From CAZDQL01 sp964507325 (GTDB taxonomy: Bacteria > Planctomycetota > UBA1135 > GCA-002686595), in assembly GCA_964507325.1 (NCBI GenBank), contig CAZDQL010000014.1, forward strand, positions 27,164 through 91,163: a stretch of 64,000 nt of DNA, in the 5' to 3' direction. This document shows, one piece after another, positions 1 to 7,232 of this stretch. The notes below the pieces were generated by a model, which searched no databases, was not told the DNA's origin, and worked only from the letters and a program-made list of their open reading frames with translations. Position numbers and translations under genes: made by a program. Positions within the stretch are counted from its first letter, which is position 1. Every line of letters starts with the position of its first letter.

Positions 1-921
1 GTGGCGGCCCAGGGAGACACGCTGGCGGTGAGCGCCACGGGCTGGGACGGCAACGCCAGCGACGAGGGAGCGATCTACGTCTACCGCTACGCCGCGGGGA
101 GCTGGCATCAGGTGCAGCGCCTCAAGGGCCAGGAGGAGGGCGCGCAACTGGGGAGCGCGGTGGCGCTCTCCGGAGAGCGGCTGCTGGCGTCCTCGGTCCG
201 CGGGGACGGCCGGATGGCCGACAGCGGGGTGGCGCGGGTGTTCCTCGATCAGGGGGGCAGCTTCTCCACCGCGGAGCGACTGGTCGCCTACGACGGCGAG
301 ACCGACGACCACTTCGGCGGGGCGCTGGCCCTGGACGGGGACTTCGCCCTGATCGGCGCCGAGGGGGAGGAGCTCCACGGACCCTGGGCGGGGGCCGCCT
401 ACGCCTTCGACCTGCCCTTCACCGACCTGGACGTGGATGGGATTCCGGACAGCTGCAAGGTGGGCCTGGGCTTCTGTTGGTGCGGTCAGACCTCCTCCTG
501 CGACAACCTGAGCTCCACCGGGGGCTGCGCCAATTCCACCGGCCGCGGCGCGCTCTTGGAGGCGACGGGGTCGACCCGGGTGGCCACCGACGACCTGGTG
601 CTCGTCGCGAGCGAGCTCCCCGCGTCGGGCTTCGGCCTGGTGTTCATGGGTCCCTGGCCCCTCCCCCCCGCGCCCCTGGCGGATGGGCTGCTCTGCATCT
701 CGAGCCCCATCTTCCGCTTCCCCGCCCGCGCCATCGCGGGCGGCGGGACCCTGACCGAAGGCCCGGGATTGGTGGCCCACACCCACGCCAATTTCCCGAG
801 CGGGGGGTGGATCACGGCGGGCCAGACCTGGCTCTTCCAGACCTGGTACCGGGATCCGAAGGGCCCCTGCGGCCAGGGTTCGAACACGACCAACGGGAGG
901 GCGATCCTCTTCCTGCCGTGA
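1..921 (+). CDS. Secreted FG-GAP-like protein with planctomycete C-terminal domain (5' end cut off)
   Basis: The frame is open from the first base, so the N-terminus and any signal peptide probably lie outside the window. Residues 1-140 hold repeats of the FG-GAP/beta-propeller kind (patterns such as 'LAVSATGWDG', 'GSAVALSGERLLASS', 'GGALALDGDFALIGA'). A Ca-binding-like stretch 'DLDVDGIPDSC' follows near residue 140, then a short Cys-rich linker, then a ~140-residue all-beta domain ending in 'GPCGQGSNTTNGRAILFLP'. From family knowledge, this C-terminal domain is common on exported proteins of some deep-branching planctomycetes. Likely an extracellular or surface protein of unknown ligand; no catalytic motif is visible. 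Confidence 0.75.
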   Translation: MAAQGDTLAVSATGWDGNASDEGAIYVYRYAAGSWHQVQRLKGQEEGAQLGSAVALSGERLLASSVRGDGRMADSGVARVFLDQGGSFSTAERLVAYDGETDDHFGGALALDGDFALIGAEGEELHGPWAGAAYAFDLPFTDLDVDGIPDSCKVGLGFCWCGQTSSCDNLSSTGGCANSTGRGALLEATGSTRVATDDLVLVASELPASGFGLVFMGPWPLPPAPLADGLLCISSPIFRFPARAIAGGGTLTEGPGLVAHTHANFPSGGWITAGQTWLFQTWYRDPKGPCGQGSNTTNGRAILFLP

Positions 922-987
922 CCCGCGTCGCGCGGGAAACGGGCGGATTCCTGGGCCAGCGCTGCGATCGCCGCCGATACTCGGGGC

Positions 988-1395
988 GTGGAAGACGACG
1001 GCCCCTCAGATCTCGCCATCACGCTGCTGAAGCTGATCCTGGTCATGGCGACCTTCCCCGTCTGGGGTCCCTTCGTGAGGGCCCTCTGGAAGGAGTTCAC
1101 GGACGCCATGCGGGCCGACGGAGGGCTCTGGGGGCAGGCTCCCACGCCGAGGCAGAGGCGCGAGATCGAGGCGGACATCGAGGCGCAGGAGGACCCCCGC
1201 CAGGTTCACGAGCCGATCGCCCACTGGCGCTCGGCGCAGGGCAAGGGGCCCGGCGCTCCGCGAGGGCTCGCCCGCTCCCCCGACCGCGCCGCGAGCCCCC
1301 CCCGCGGCGGCGTCCAGACGGGCATCCAGCCGCGCCGCTTCCACACCGACCGACGGCCGGCCGCCGGCCCCCCCGGCCGACCGCGCTTCAGGTGA
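988..1395 (+). CDS. Small membrane-anchored protein of unknown function
   Basis: GTG start at 988; about 135 residues. Residues 10-30 form one hydrophobic helix ('LAITLLKLILVMATFPVW'), followed by a charged segment and a Pro/Arg-rich, probably disordered tail (residues 80-135). A TACTCG box lies 4 nt before the start. It precedes two further small genes on the same strand (1436 and 1948), so it may be the first gene of a small operon. I do not recognise a family. The low-complexity C-terminal half makes it less certain than its neighbours. Confidence 0.5.
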   Translation: MEDDGPSDLAITLLKLILVMATFPVWGPFVRALWKEFTDAMRADGGLWGQAPTPRQRREIEADIEAQEDPRQVHEPIAHWRSAQGKGPGAPRGLARSPDRAASPPRGGVQTGIQPRRFHTDRRPAAGPPGRPRFR

Positions 1396-1435
1396 TCCGG
1401 GCGAATGGGAGGCGCCCTGGGGCGAAGCTCCGGCG

Positions 1436-1951
1436 ATGACCGAGCCCCCCCATGAGCTCAGCGAACGCGCCGTCGTGCGCGGATTCGGCTTCGGGAACGA
1501 CCTGGAGCTCTTCGACTTCGACGAGGACGAGCCCTTCGAGCTCCTCCACTTCGACCGCAACTACTCGGGGGCCCGCTTCGGCGACGGCTACCGGGTCGAG
1601 CGCCGCGGGTGGCACCGGCGGGACCTGCTCCTCACCCAGGGCGGACGCCCGCTGGCGAAGGCTCGGCGCCGGGGCTGGGCCGCGAGACCCCGCCTGCGAC
1701 TCGATTGGCTCGGGCAGCCGCTCGAGATGGAGCTCCGCCTCGACCGGGTCTGGGAGGTCCTGGAGGACGGGGCGCTGATCGGCACCCTGAGCCCACTCCT
1801 CGGATCCCACGAGCGCTACGACGTGGAATTCGAGAGCGGTACGAGCGACGAGTTGCTCTGCTTCGCGGTGGCGGTGGCGGAGCTGACGCGCCACCATCCC
1901 CTGCTGCGCCTCGCGCGCCTCGTGACCTTCGACCTCTTCCAACGCCAGTGA
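1436..1951 (+). CDS. Tubby/LURP-one-like barrel protein of unknown function, copy 1
   Basis: 171 residues with no signal peptide. The middle is a run of short beta-like strands ('YRVERRGWHRRDLLLTQGG', 'LRLDWLGQPLEMELRLDRV', 'WEVLEDGALIGTLSPLL') and the end is a hydrophobic helix ('LLCFAVAVAELTRHHPLLR'). That order, twelve or so strands closing around a C-terminal hydrophobic helix, is what LURP-one-related/tubby-fold scaffold proteins look like; the fold assignment is my inference. The last codon overlaps the GTG start of the next gene, and the two proteins align over most of their length, so they appear to be diverged tandem duplicates acting together. Confidence 0.55.
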   Translation: MTEPPHELSERAVVRGFGFGNDLELFDFDEDEPFELLHFDRNYSGARFGDGYRVERRGWHRRDLLLTQGGRPLAKARRRGWAARPRLRLDWLGQPLEMELRLDRVWEVLEDGALIGTLSPLLGSHERYDVEFESGTSDELLCFAVAVAELTRHHPLLRLARLVTFDLFQRQ

Positions 1952-2469
1952 CTGCCCTCTCGAAAGCCACCGTCACCCAGCTCGACGCCACGCCGACCTC
2001 CTGGCTGGCGACCACCTACGACGTGCGCGGCGGAACCGCCGGCCTGGCGCGCCTGCGCGTGCGTTGGACGAGCGGCGAGGCCAGCCTGCGGATCGGGAGT
2101 CGGCGCTACCGGTGGACACGCGTGGGGAGGCCCGGGGGTCCGTGGCGGATGGAACGCCGCGGCCACCCCGTCGCGCTCGCCCACGACCGCTCCCTCTTGG
2201 CGCCCTCCTTCGCGATTCGGTTCGCCGGCCAGCGCTACGAGCTGCGCGCTCGGCCGGGCCGGCGCGCCTTCCGAGTCGAGAGGAACGGGCGCGCGATCGG
2301 CGCGATCGAGCCGGTGGCCTGGTACTCCCGGCACGCGCGACTGACCGTGCGCGAGGGACTGCCCGAGGAGCTGGCGTACTTCCTGGTGTTCCTGGTTCTG
2401 GCCTCCTGGCAAACCCACCTGCGCTGGGGCCGGATGGCCACCCAGATGCTCGGCCCAACCACCCCCTGA
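1948..2469 (+). CDS. Tubby/LURP-one-like barrel protein of unknown function, copy 2
   Basis: GTG start at 1948 overlaps the preceding stop (GTGA), giving 173 residues. It matches copy 1 segment by segment: 'GHPVALAHDRSL' with 'GRPLAKARRRG', 'FAGQRYELRARPGRRAFRV' with 'WLGQPLEMELRLDRVWEV', 'ERNGRAIGAIEPV' with 'EDGALIGTLSPLL', then a hydrophobic C-terminal helix 'ELAYFLVFLVLASWQTHLR'. Copy 2's terminal helix is long and apolar enough to insert in a membrane. Translational coupling implies equimolar expression, possibly a heterodimer. Function unknown. Confidence 0.6.
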   Translation: MTALSKATVTQLDATPTSWLATTYDVRGGTAGLARLRVRWTSGEASLRIGSRRYRWTRVGRPGGPWRMERRGHPVALAHDRSLLAPSFAIRFAGQRYELRARPGRRAFRVERNGRAIGAIEPVAWYSRHARLTVREGLPEELAYFLVFLVLASWQTHLRWGRMATQMLGPTTP

Positions 2470-2477
2470 ATCCCCCC

Positions 2478-3302
2478 ATGCCCCCCACGCTCCGCTCTCC
2501 GTTCCTCGTCGGGCTCCTGCTCTCGTCGACCGGGCTCGGTCTCGCCGCCGAGGCGACCGCCCAGGAGGATCCGGCCCAGCTCATCGAGCGGGTCACGGCG
2601 ATCTTCGAGGCGAGCTGCGCCCCCTGCCACAACCCCGACGCCGAGTTGCCCGGAGCCGCGGAGGCCTGGGACGGCGCCCGCGATCTGCGCGCCACGGCGG
2701 CCAACCGCCTGCTGGTCACGCCCGGGGATCCCGAGCAATCGCTCCTCTACCGGGAGGTCGAGGAGGGATCGATGCCCCCCGGAGGGGTCGGGATCCCGCC
2801 CCTCACGGAGGAGGAGCGCGCGGACCTCGCGGCCTGGATCGCCGACGTCACGCTCCTGTCGGAGGAGGTTCTGGGCGCGGCCGCTCCCGAGTCCACGGTG
2901 GGGGTCGGCGGGACCACCACCCCGCCCCGCGGCTGGTCGCTGGGGCGCATGCACACCCCCCTGGTGGCCTTTCCGATCGTGCTCCTGGTCGCGGCCCTGA
3001 TCGCCGACCTGCTGCGCCGCCGGCGCGCCGCCCACTTCTGCCTGGGCTTGGGGACCCTCTCCGCCTTCCTCGCCGCCGCGGTGGGCCGGGCGGCCGCCAG
3101 CTGGATCGGCGCGACGGGGACGACGTTCCTCGCGCACGCGGTCCTCGGGGTGGCGGCCGCGGTCCTGGCGCTCGTCACCCTGATCTTCTACGCCGGGAGC
3201 GCGAAGGAGGAGCCGGCGACCCCCGTTGCCGTGCGGTGGCTGATGGTCGTGACCGTGGTCGCCGTCCTCGCGACCGGGTACTGGGGCGGGAAGCTCGGCT
3301 GA
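2478..3302 (+). CDS. Cytochrome c (planctomycete type) fused to DUF2231 membrane domain
   Basis: ATG at 2478, 9 nt after the previous gene; about 274 residues. An N-terminal signal peptide ('FLVGLLLSSTGLGLAAEATA') is followed by a single-haem c-type domain: CXXCH motif 'CAPCH' near residue 50 and a 'GSMPPGG' segment that can supply the axial Met. This is the layout of the cytochromes planctomycetes often attach to other domains. From about residue 150 four membrane segments begin with 'HTPLVAFPIVLLVAALIADLL', the signature of DUF2231 inner-membrane proteins. Likely a membrane-bound periplasmic electron carrier; the partner is not evident. The missing link is what DUF2231 does, which is unknown. 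Confidence 0.8.
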   Translation: MPPTLRSPFLVGLLLSSTGLGLAAEATAQEDPAQLIERVTAIFEASCAPCHNPDAELPGAAEAWDGARDLRATAANRLLVTPGDPEQSLLYREVEEGSMPPGGVGIPPLTEEERADLAAWIADVTLLSEEVLGAAAPESTVGVGGTTTPPRGWSLGRMHTPLVAFPIVLLVAALIADLLRRRRAAHFCLGLGTLSAFLAAAVGRAAASWIGATGTTFLAHAVLGVAAAVLALVTLIFYAGSAKEEPATPVAVRWLMVVTVVAVLATGYWGGKLG

Positions 3303-3306
3303 CCCC

Positions 3307-3341
3307 CTGCCATTTCGGCGTCATGGCCTGCCATATCGGCG
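3307..3341 (+). promoter_or_regulatory. Two tandem dyads, candidate enhancer-binding-protein sites for hsp20
   Basis: CTGCCATTTCGGCG at 3307-3320 and CTGCCATATCGGCG at 3328-3341 are near-identical and exactly 21 bp apart (two helical turns). Each contains the dyad GCC-N5-GGC. They sit about 45-75 bp upstream of a TGGCAC-N5-TTGT sequence, the right place for a sigma-54 activator. The function is inferred from arrangement. Confidence 0.55.
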
Positions 3342-3383
3342 CCAGCGAAGCAGCCTGAGGGGCCCCAGGGAGCTCCCACGGCG

Positions 3384-3398
3384 TGGCACGCCCTTTGT
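3384..3398 (+). promoter_or_regulatory. Candidate sigma-54 (-24/-12) promoter of hsp20
   Basis: TGGCACGCCCTTTGT fits the sigma-54 consensus TGGCAC-N5-TTGC with a single mismatch, C to T in the -12 element. Transcription would begin near 3410, leaving a ~65-nt leader before the hsp20 ATG. The -12 mismatch is the weak point, because the GC pair there is normally well conserved. Confidence 0.5.
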
Positions 3399-3475
3399 TC
3401 TTGGGCAGGCGGGTCCGCCCCTCACCGGGCCCAATCCGGCAGAACCACAGGCAGAACCGAGGAGCGTATCGAACC

Positions 3476-3925
3476 ATGCGACGCAACTGCACCACCCCCG
3501 CCCGCGCCCTGAGCACTCTCGAGCAGGGTCTCGGCCACTTCTTCAACGGGTTCTTCGAGCCCTTCCCCGCCTCCGACTCCCGCCACTTCGCCGCGCCGAT
3601 CGACCTGGTCGAGACGCCCGAGGGCTGGAGCCTGACGGTCGACCTCCCCGGGGTCTCCGAGGAGGACGTCTCGATCTCCCTCGACGAGGGGCTCCTCGAG
3701 CTCACCGCCGAGCGGCCCCGCCCGACCTTCGGCGACGAGGACCAGCCTCGCCACCTGGAGCGCCGCTACGGCACTCTTACTCGGCGGCTGCGCCTCCCCC
3801 AGAACGTCGATCGGGAGGGGATCGAGGCCGAGCTCACCGACGGCGTCCTGCGCCTCCAGCTCCCCAAGAAGCCCGAGGCGCGCCCGCAGCGCATCGAGAT
3901 CCGTCGCGGGAATCCCTCGAGCTGA
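3476..3925 (+). CDS. Small heat-shock protein, Hsp20/alpha-crystallin family
   Basis: ATP-independent holdase that binds unfolding proteins in the cytoplasm. 149 residues, normal for the family. The alpha-crystallin domain runs from about residue 40 ('FAAPIDLVETPEGWSLTVDL', then 'PGVSEEDVSISLDEGLLELT') to 'GVLRLQLPKKPEARPQRIEI'; the A-x-x-x-G-V-L motif is present as 'AELTDGVLRLQLPK'. The start at 3476 is chosen because GAGGAG lies 12 nt upstream and the N-terminal arm is then of usual length; an in-frame upstream GTG (3383) would fall inside the predicted promoter. A strong hairpin terminator follows. Single-gene unit. Confidence 0.92.
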   Translation: MRRNCTTPARALSTLEQGLGHFFNGFFEPFPASDSRHFAAPIDLVETPEGWSLTVDLPGVSEEDVSISLDEGLLELTAERPRPTFGDEDQPRHLERRYGTLTRRLRLPQNVDREGIEAELTDGVLRLQLPKKPEARPQRIEIRRGNPSS

Positions 3926-3959
3926 TCCGACAGCACGCCGCACCTCCGCGCGGTCCCAC

Positions 3960-4001
3960 GGCGGCCCCCTCCCCTGGCGGGAGCGGGGCCGCCGCCTCTT
4001 T
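3960..4001 (+). terminator. Rho-independent-like terminator of hsp20
   Basis: Nested hairpin: GGCGGCCCC (3960-3968) pairs with GGGGCCGCC (3985-3993), with an inner TCCC/GGGA pairing, followed by GCCTCTTTCCC. The T run is short, as expected in a very GC-rich genome. Confidence 0.65.
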
Positions 4002-4065
4002 CCCTCCAGGATTCGGCCCCCCACGGCCGAAGGTCTCCAGTGAACCGCCTGCCTACGGAACTCCC

Positions 4066-4911
4066 ATGCAACCGCCCCTCAAGGAGATCCTCCAGGAAGC
4101 ACGTACTCTCGCGCCCTTCCCGGAGGTGGCCACCCGGGTCCTGACACTCTCCCAGAGCCCCACGGTGGTGCCGTCGGAACTGATCGAGATCGTCCAGGTG
4201 GATCCGGGCCTGACCGCCAAGATCCTCAAGCTCTGCAACTCCGCCTACTACGGCTTCCAGCGGGAGATCGCGTCCCTCGAGGAGGCCGGCAACATGCTCG
4301 GCGTGCGCGCCCTGGTGAACCTGGTTCTGACCTCCAGTGCGGGGCGCTACTTCCGCGACTACGGCTCCTCCGACCCCTCCAACCAGCACAACCTCTGGCA
4401 GGAGAGCGTCACCCACGCCGTGGCCAGCCGGGTGATCGCCGACAGCAGCGATTCCGCCGACCAGGAGCGCGCCTACACGGCGGGTCTCCTGCAGAACATC
4501 GGGAGCCTGGTCCTGGACCGCTTCTACCGCCAGGGACAGGCCTACGTCACCGCGATCGTCGCCCAGGGTTACCCGCTGGTGGAGGCGGAAAAGCTCGCCT
4601 TGGGCCTGCATCACGCGGAGCTCGGAGCGCGGCTCATGACCCGCTGGGACATGCCGGCGGTCTTGACCGACACGGTGCGCTTCCACCACAACCCCGAGGA
4701 CGCCACCATCGATCCGGTGCTCACCGCCACGGTCCACCTGGCGGAGACGATGGCGGTCGCGCGCCTCAACGGAGAGAACACCGCCCAGTTGACCTACGAG
4801 GTCAGCGACGCCGCCCTGGAGCTGACCGGGTTGGATCCCGGCGACTTCGACGCGATCGGCGTGAACCTGCGCGGGGAGATGGAGCGCGCGCAGGCCGTGC
4901 TGGACCTCTGA
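4066..4911 (+). CDS. HDOD-domain signalling protein
   Basis: 281 residues, essentially a single HDOD domain (residues 15-215): 'FPEVATRVLTLSQSP', then 'VQVDPGLTAKILKLCNSAYY', then 'TAGLLQNIGSLVL'. HDOD proteins are HD-related but lack metal-dependent phosphodiesterase residues and act as scaffolds in signalling, chemotaxis or c-di-GMP-linked systems. No partner domain (EAL, response regulator) is fused here, unlike many homologues. It stands alone between the hsp20 terminator and a tRNA gene on the other strand; a TACGGA box lies 6 nt before the ATG. Which pathway it serves cannot be read from the context. Confidence 0.85.
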   Translation: MQPPLKEILQEARTLAPFPEVATRVLTLSQSPTVVPSELIEIVQVDPGLTAKILKLCNSAYYGFQREIASLEEAGNMLGVRALVNLVLTSSAGRYFRDYGSSDPSNQHNLWQESVTHAVASRVIADSSDSADQERAYTAGLLQNIGSLVLDRFYRQGQAYVTAIVAQGYPLVEAEKLALGLHHAELGARLMTRWDMPAVLTDTVRFHHNPEDATIDPVLTATVHLAETMAVARLNGENTAQLTYEVSDAALELTGLDPGDFDAIGVNLRGEMERAQAVLDL

Positions 4912-4957
4912 GCCTCCCCTCCGACCCTCCCCCCGCGAGACGCGCTGGGAGAGGGGT

Positions 4958-5035
4958 TGGGGTGGGCAAGGGGACTCGAACCCCCGACCTCCAGATCCAC
5001 AATCTGGCGCTCTAACCGACTGAGCTATGCCCACC
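4958..5035 (-). tRNA. tRNA-His (anticodon GTG)
   Basis: Read on the minus strand, a full cloverleaf is present: acceptor GTGGGCA/TGCCCAC, D arm 'AGCTCAGTCGGTTAGAGC', anticodon stem CCAGA/TCTGG around loop TTGTGGA (anticodon GTG), and T arm 'GGGGGTTCGAGTCCCC'. The extra G-1 (5035) faces C73 (4961), the identity feature of tRNA-His. The 3' CCA is encoded (4960-4958). Confidence 0.95.
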
Positions 5036-5128
5036 AGCCGTGTTCGGAGCGAGAAGAGAATCGTCCGCGACGGTGGGAATGTCAAGCTGTCGAAGGACCG
5101 AAGAGAGAAGCCTCCACCCGAGAGCTCC

Positions 5129-5497
5129 GTGAGCCCCGAGACCCCCGCGCATCCCGAACACCCCGCCGGCGAAGGCGCCGATGCCCCGCGGGCGGAGCTC
5201 AATCGGGAGGCGATCGACTACTACCGCCGCCGCTCCCGCGCTCCCGGCGTGCGGGAGGGGGGCGCGGAGCGCAACTTCTACTGCATGCGGTGTGACGGCG
5301 TGATCCCCTTCGATCACGACGCGACCGCGTGTCCCCACTGCGGCGCTCCCATCGAGGGGCGGGCGCGCCGCTACTTCAACTGGGTCGAGATCGACGAACT
5401 GCCCAGGAGCGACCTGGCAGCGCTGCTGCCGCTCCTGATCCCGCTCCTCTTGGTGCTGGCGGTGCTGGGCTGGATCGTGCTCTCCTGGGTGGCGTGA
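5129..5497 (+). CDS. Zinc-ribbon protein with C-terminal membrane anchor
   Basis: About 122 residues from the GTG at 5129, chosen because upstream in-frame starts run into the tRNA gene; an alternative start is possible. After a charged, disordered N-terminus comes a two-knuckle zinc ribbon, 'CMRC' and 'CPHC' separated by about 16 residues. It ends in one transmembrane helix ('LAALLPLLIPLLLVLAVLGWIVL'-type, split by no charges). The stop overlaps the start of the ThiF-like gene, so the two are coupled. A tail-anchored zinc ribbon with the ribbon in the cytoplasm is the simplest topology. Role unknown. Confidence 0.65.
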   Translation: MSPETPAHPEHPAGEGADAPRAELNREAIDYYRRRSRAPGVREGGAERNFYCMRCDGVIPFDHDATACPHCGAPIEGRARRYFNWVEIDELPRSDLAALLPLLIPLLLVLAVLGWIVLSWVA

Positions 5498-6510
5498 ATT
5501 CGCGACGCTTCGATCGTCAAGTGCGCTTCACCCCCCTGGGGGAGGCGGGCCAGGAGCGCCTCCAGTCCTCCCAGGTCCTGCTCGTGGGTTGCGGCGCCCT
5601 GGGGGGGACGTTGGCCCAGGCCCTCCACCGGGCCGGGGTGGGCAAGCTCGTCCTCGTCGACCGGGACGTGGTCGAGGAGTCGAACCTGCCGCGCCAGGTG
5701 CTCTTCGACGAACGCCACGCTCGGGAGGGGATCCCCAAGGTCGAGGCGGCGGCGGAGACCCTGCGCCGCGCGGGGGGGCCCAGCGCGCTGGAGCTCCACG
5801 CCGACCATCTGGACGCCGACAACATCGCCGACCTGGCGGCGGGTGCGGACCTGGTGCTGGACGGCACCGACAACCTCCCCACGCGCTACCTCCTGAACGA
5901 CTACTGCGTGGAAGTGGGGCTCCCCTGGGTCTACGGCGGGGTGGTGGGCGGCGGCGGTTTGGTGATGCCCGTGCTGCCGGGCCGCGGTCCCTGCCTGCGC
6001 TGCATCTTCCGCGACCCGCCTCCCCCTGGGACGCTGCCCACCTGCGACACCGCCGGGGTGATCGCCCCCGCCGTGGGCGCGGTGGCCTCCCTGCAAGCGG
6101 GGCTCGCCCTGCGCCTGCTGGTCGATCCGTCCGCCCTCGAGCCCGCCCTCCTCGAGGTCGACGCGTGGAACGGCAAGGTGCACCGCGTGCTGGCCCGGCC
6201 CGACCCCGACTGCCCCGCCTGCGCACGGGGAGAGCGCACCTGGCTCGACGCCCCGGCCACCCAGCAGGCGGTCGTCCTGTGCGGGCGCGAGACGGTGCAG
6301 TTGCGCGGGGCGGGCGCAGGTCTGGACCTGGACGCGCTGGCGCGGCGCCTGGAGGGGCTGGCGGTGGAGCTCCGGCGCGTGGGACCGCTCTTGCGCTTCT
6401 CCGTGGACGAGGTGCGACTGACCCTTTTCCCCGACGGGCGCGCCCTGGTGGAGGGCACCGCCGACCCCGACCGCGCCCTGGCCCTCTACGACCGCTACGT
6501 GGGCGCCTGA
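5494..6510 (+). CDS. ThiF/MoeB/HesA-family adenylyltransferase (E1-like)
   Basis: 338 residues from the GTG at 5494, which overlaps the preceding stop. These enzymes adenylate the C-terminus of a ubiquitin-like sulfur carrier (ThiS or MoaD) for thiamin or molybdopterin synthesis. Visible features: N-terminal 'RFDRQVRF', nucleotide-binding 'GCGALGG', the 'DRDVVEESNLPRQVLF' segment that contacts ATP, 'DGTDNLPTRYLLND', and zinc ligands 'CLRC' and 'CPAC'. Cys in 'TCDTAGV' may be the acceptor. No rhodanese domain is fused; the last ~70 residues are a small beta-rich domain. It overlaps a MocA-like gene, which favours a molybdenum-cofactor role over thiamin. Confidence 0.85.
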   Translation: MNSRRFDRQVRFTPLGEAGQERLQSSQVLLVGCGALGGTLAQALHRAGVGKLVLVDRDVVEESNLPRQVLFDERHAREGIPKVEAAAETLRRAGGPSALELHADHLDADNIADLAAGADLVLDGTDNLPTRYLLNDYCVEVGLPWVYGGVVGGGGLVMPVLPGRGPCLRCIFRDPPPPGTLPTCDTAGVIAPAVGAVASLQAGLALRLLVDPSALEPALLEVDAWNGKVHRVLARPDPDCPACARGERTWLDAPATQQAVVLCGRETVQLRGAGAGLDLDALARRLEGLAVELRRVGPLLRFSVDEVRLTLFPDGRALVEGTADPDRALALYDRYVGA

Positions 6511-7160
6511 TGCCGGCCCCCCCGAGCCTGGTCGTGCTGGCCGCCGGCGCCTCCCGGCGCCTCGGCGAGCCCAAGGCGCTGGTCGAGCTCGCGGGGCGCA
6601 CCGCCCTCGAGCGTCTGCTCGCAGCGGGGCGCGCCCTGGGGAGCGGGCCAGAGGAGCCCCTCCCCCTGGTCGTGGTCGGAGCCCACCACGACGCGATCCG
6701 CGCCCACCTGGCGGGTGGCGTCGTGGAGCCCTGCTTCAATCCCGACTGGGCGGCGGGGCGCACCGGGAGCGTGGCCCTGGCCGCGCGGCGGCGAGAGGGG
6801 CGCGACCTCTGCGTGGCCCCCATCGACTGCCCCCTGGTGGCCCCCGCCACCTTCGAGGCCCTGGCGCGCGCCTGGGACTCCGCGGGAGCGCCCTCCAGGG
6901 GCTGGCTGGCCCCCGGGGTGACGACCTCCGACGGGGAACGGCCCCGCTTCGGGCACCCGGTGGTGGTGGGTCGCGACCTGGCCCGGGACCTGGTCGACTT
7001 CGATCCCGCAGAGCCCCTCCGGAGCCTGAGGGAGCGGGCAGAGCCCCTGCTGGCCGTCTCGGTCGGAGACCGCGCCGTACTGGACGATTTGGACACCCCC
7101 GCGGACCTCTCCCGACTTCGCGCCCAAGCCGCCGATCGACCTTCAGACGCTCCCCATTGA
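6510..7160 (+). CDS. MocA/MobA-like nucleotidyltransferase (molybdenum cofactor cytidylyl/guanylyltransferase family)
   Basis: 216 residues; ATG overlaps the preceding TGA. The N-terminal motif 'LAAGASRRLGEPKALVEL' is the Mg-NTP-binding signature of this family (LAAG-x-S-x-R-x-G-x-PK). 'APIDCPLVAPATFEALARAW' supplies the metal-binding D-x-P-L, and 'RFGHPVVVGRDL' is typical of MocA-type enzymes that attach CMP to molybdopterin. Coupling to the ThiF/MoeB-like gene supports cofactor maturation. MobA, which transfers GMP, cannot be excluded from sequence alone. Confidence 0.75.
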   Translation: MPAPPSLVVLAAGASRRLGEPKALVELAGRTALERLLAAGRALGSGPEEPLPLVVVGAHHDAIRAHLAGGVVEPCFNPDWAAGRTGSVALAARRREGRDLCVAPIDCPLVAPATFEALARAWDSAGAPSRGWLAPGVTTSDGERPRFGHPVVVGRDLARDLVDFDPAEPLRSLRERAEPLLAVSVGDRAVLDDLDTPADLSRLRAQAADRPSDAPH

Positions 7161-7232
7161 GGGTCGAAAACTGTCCGCGGGTGGTTCCGCCGGGACTCCG
7201 TTCCCGGGGTGCGCTACCCCTACAGGTCTCCA

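Noticed and set aside
4912..4957. Possible terminator or small RNA between the HDOD gene and tRNA-His
   Set aside because: The C-rich and G-rich runs can pair but give no defined stem-loop with a T tract; probably the 3' trailer of the tRNA.
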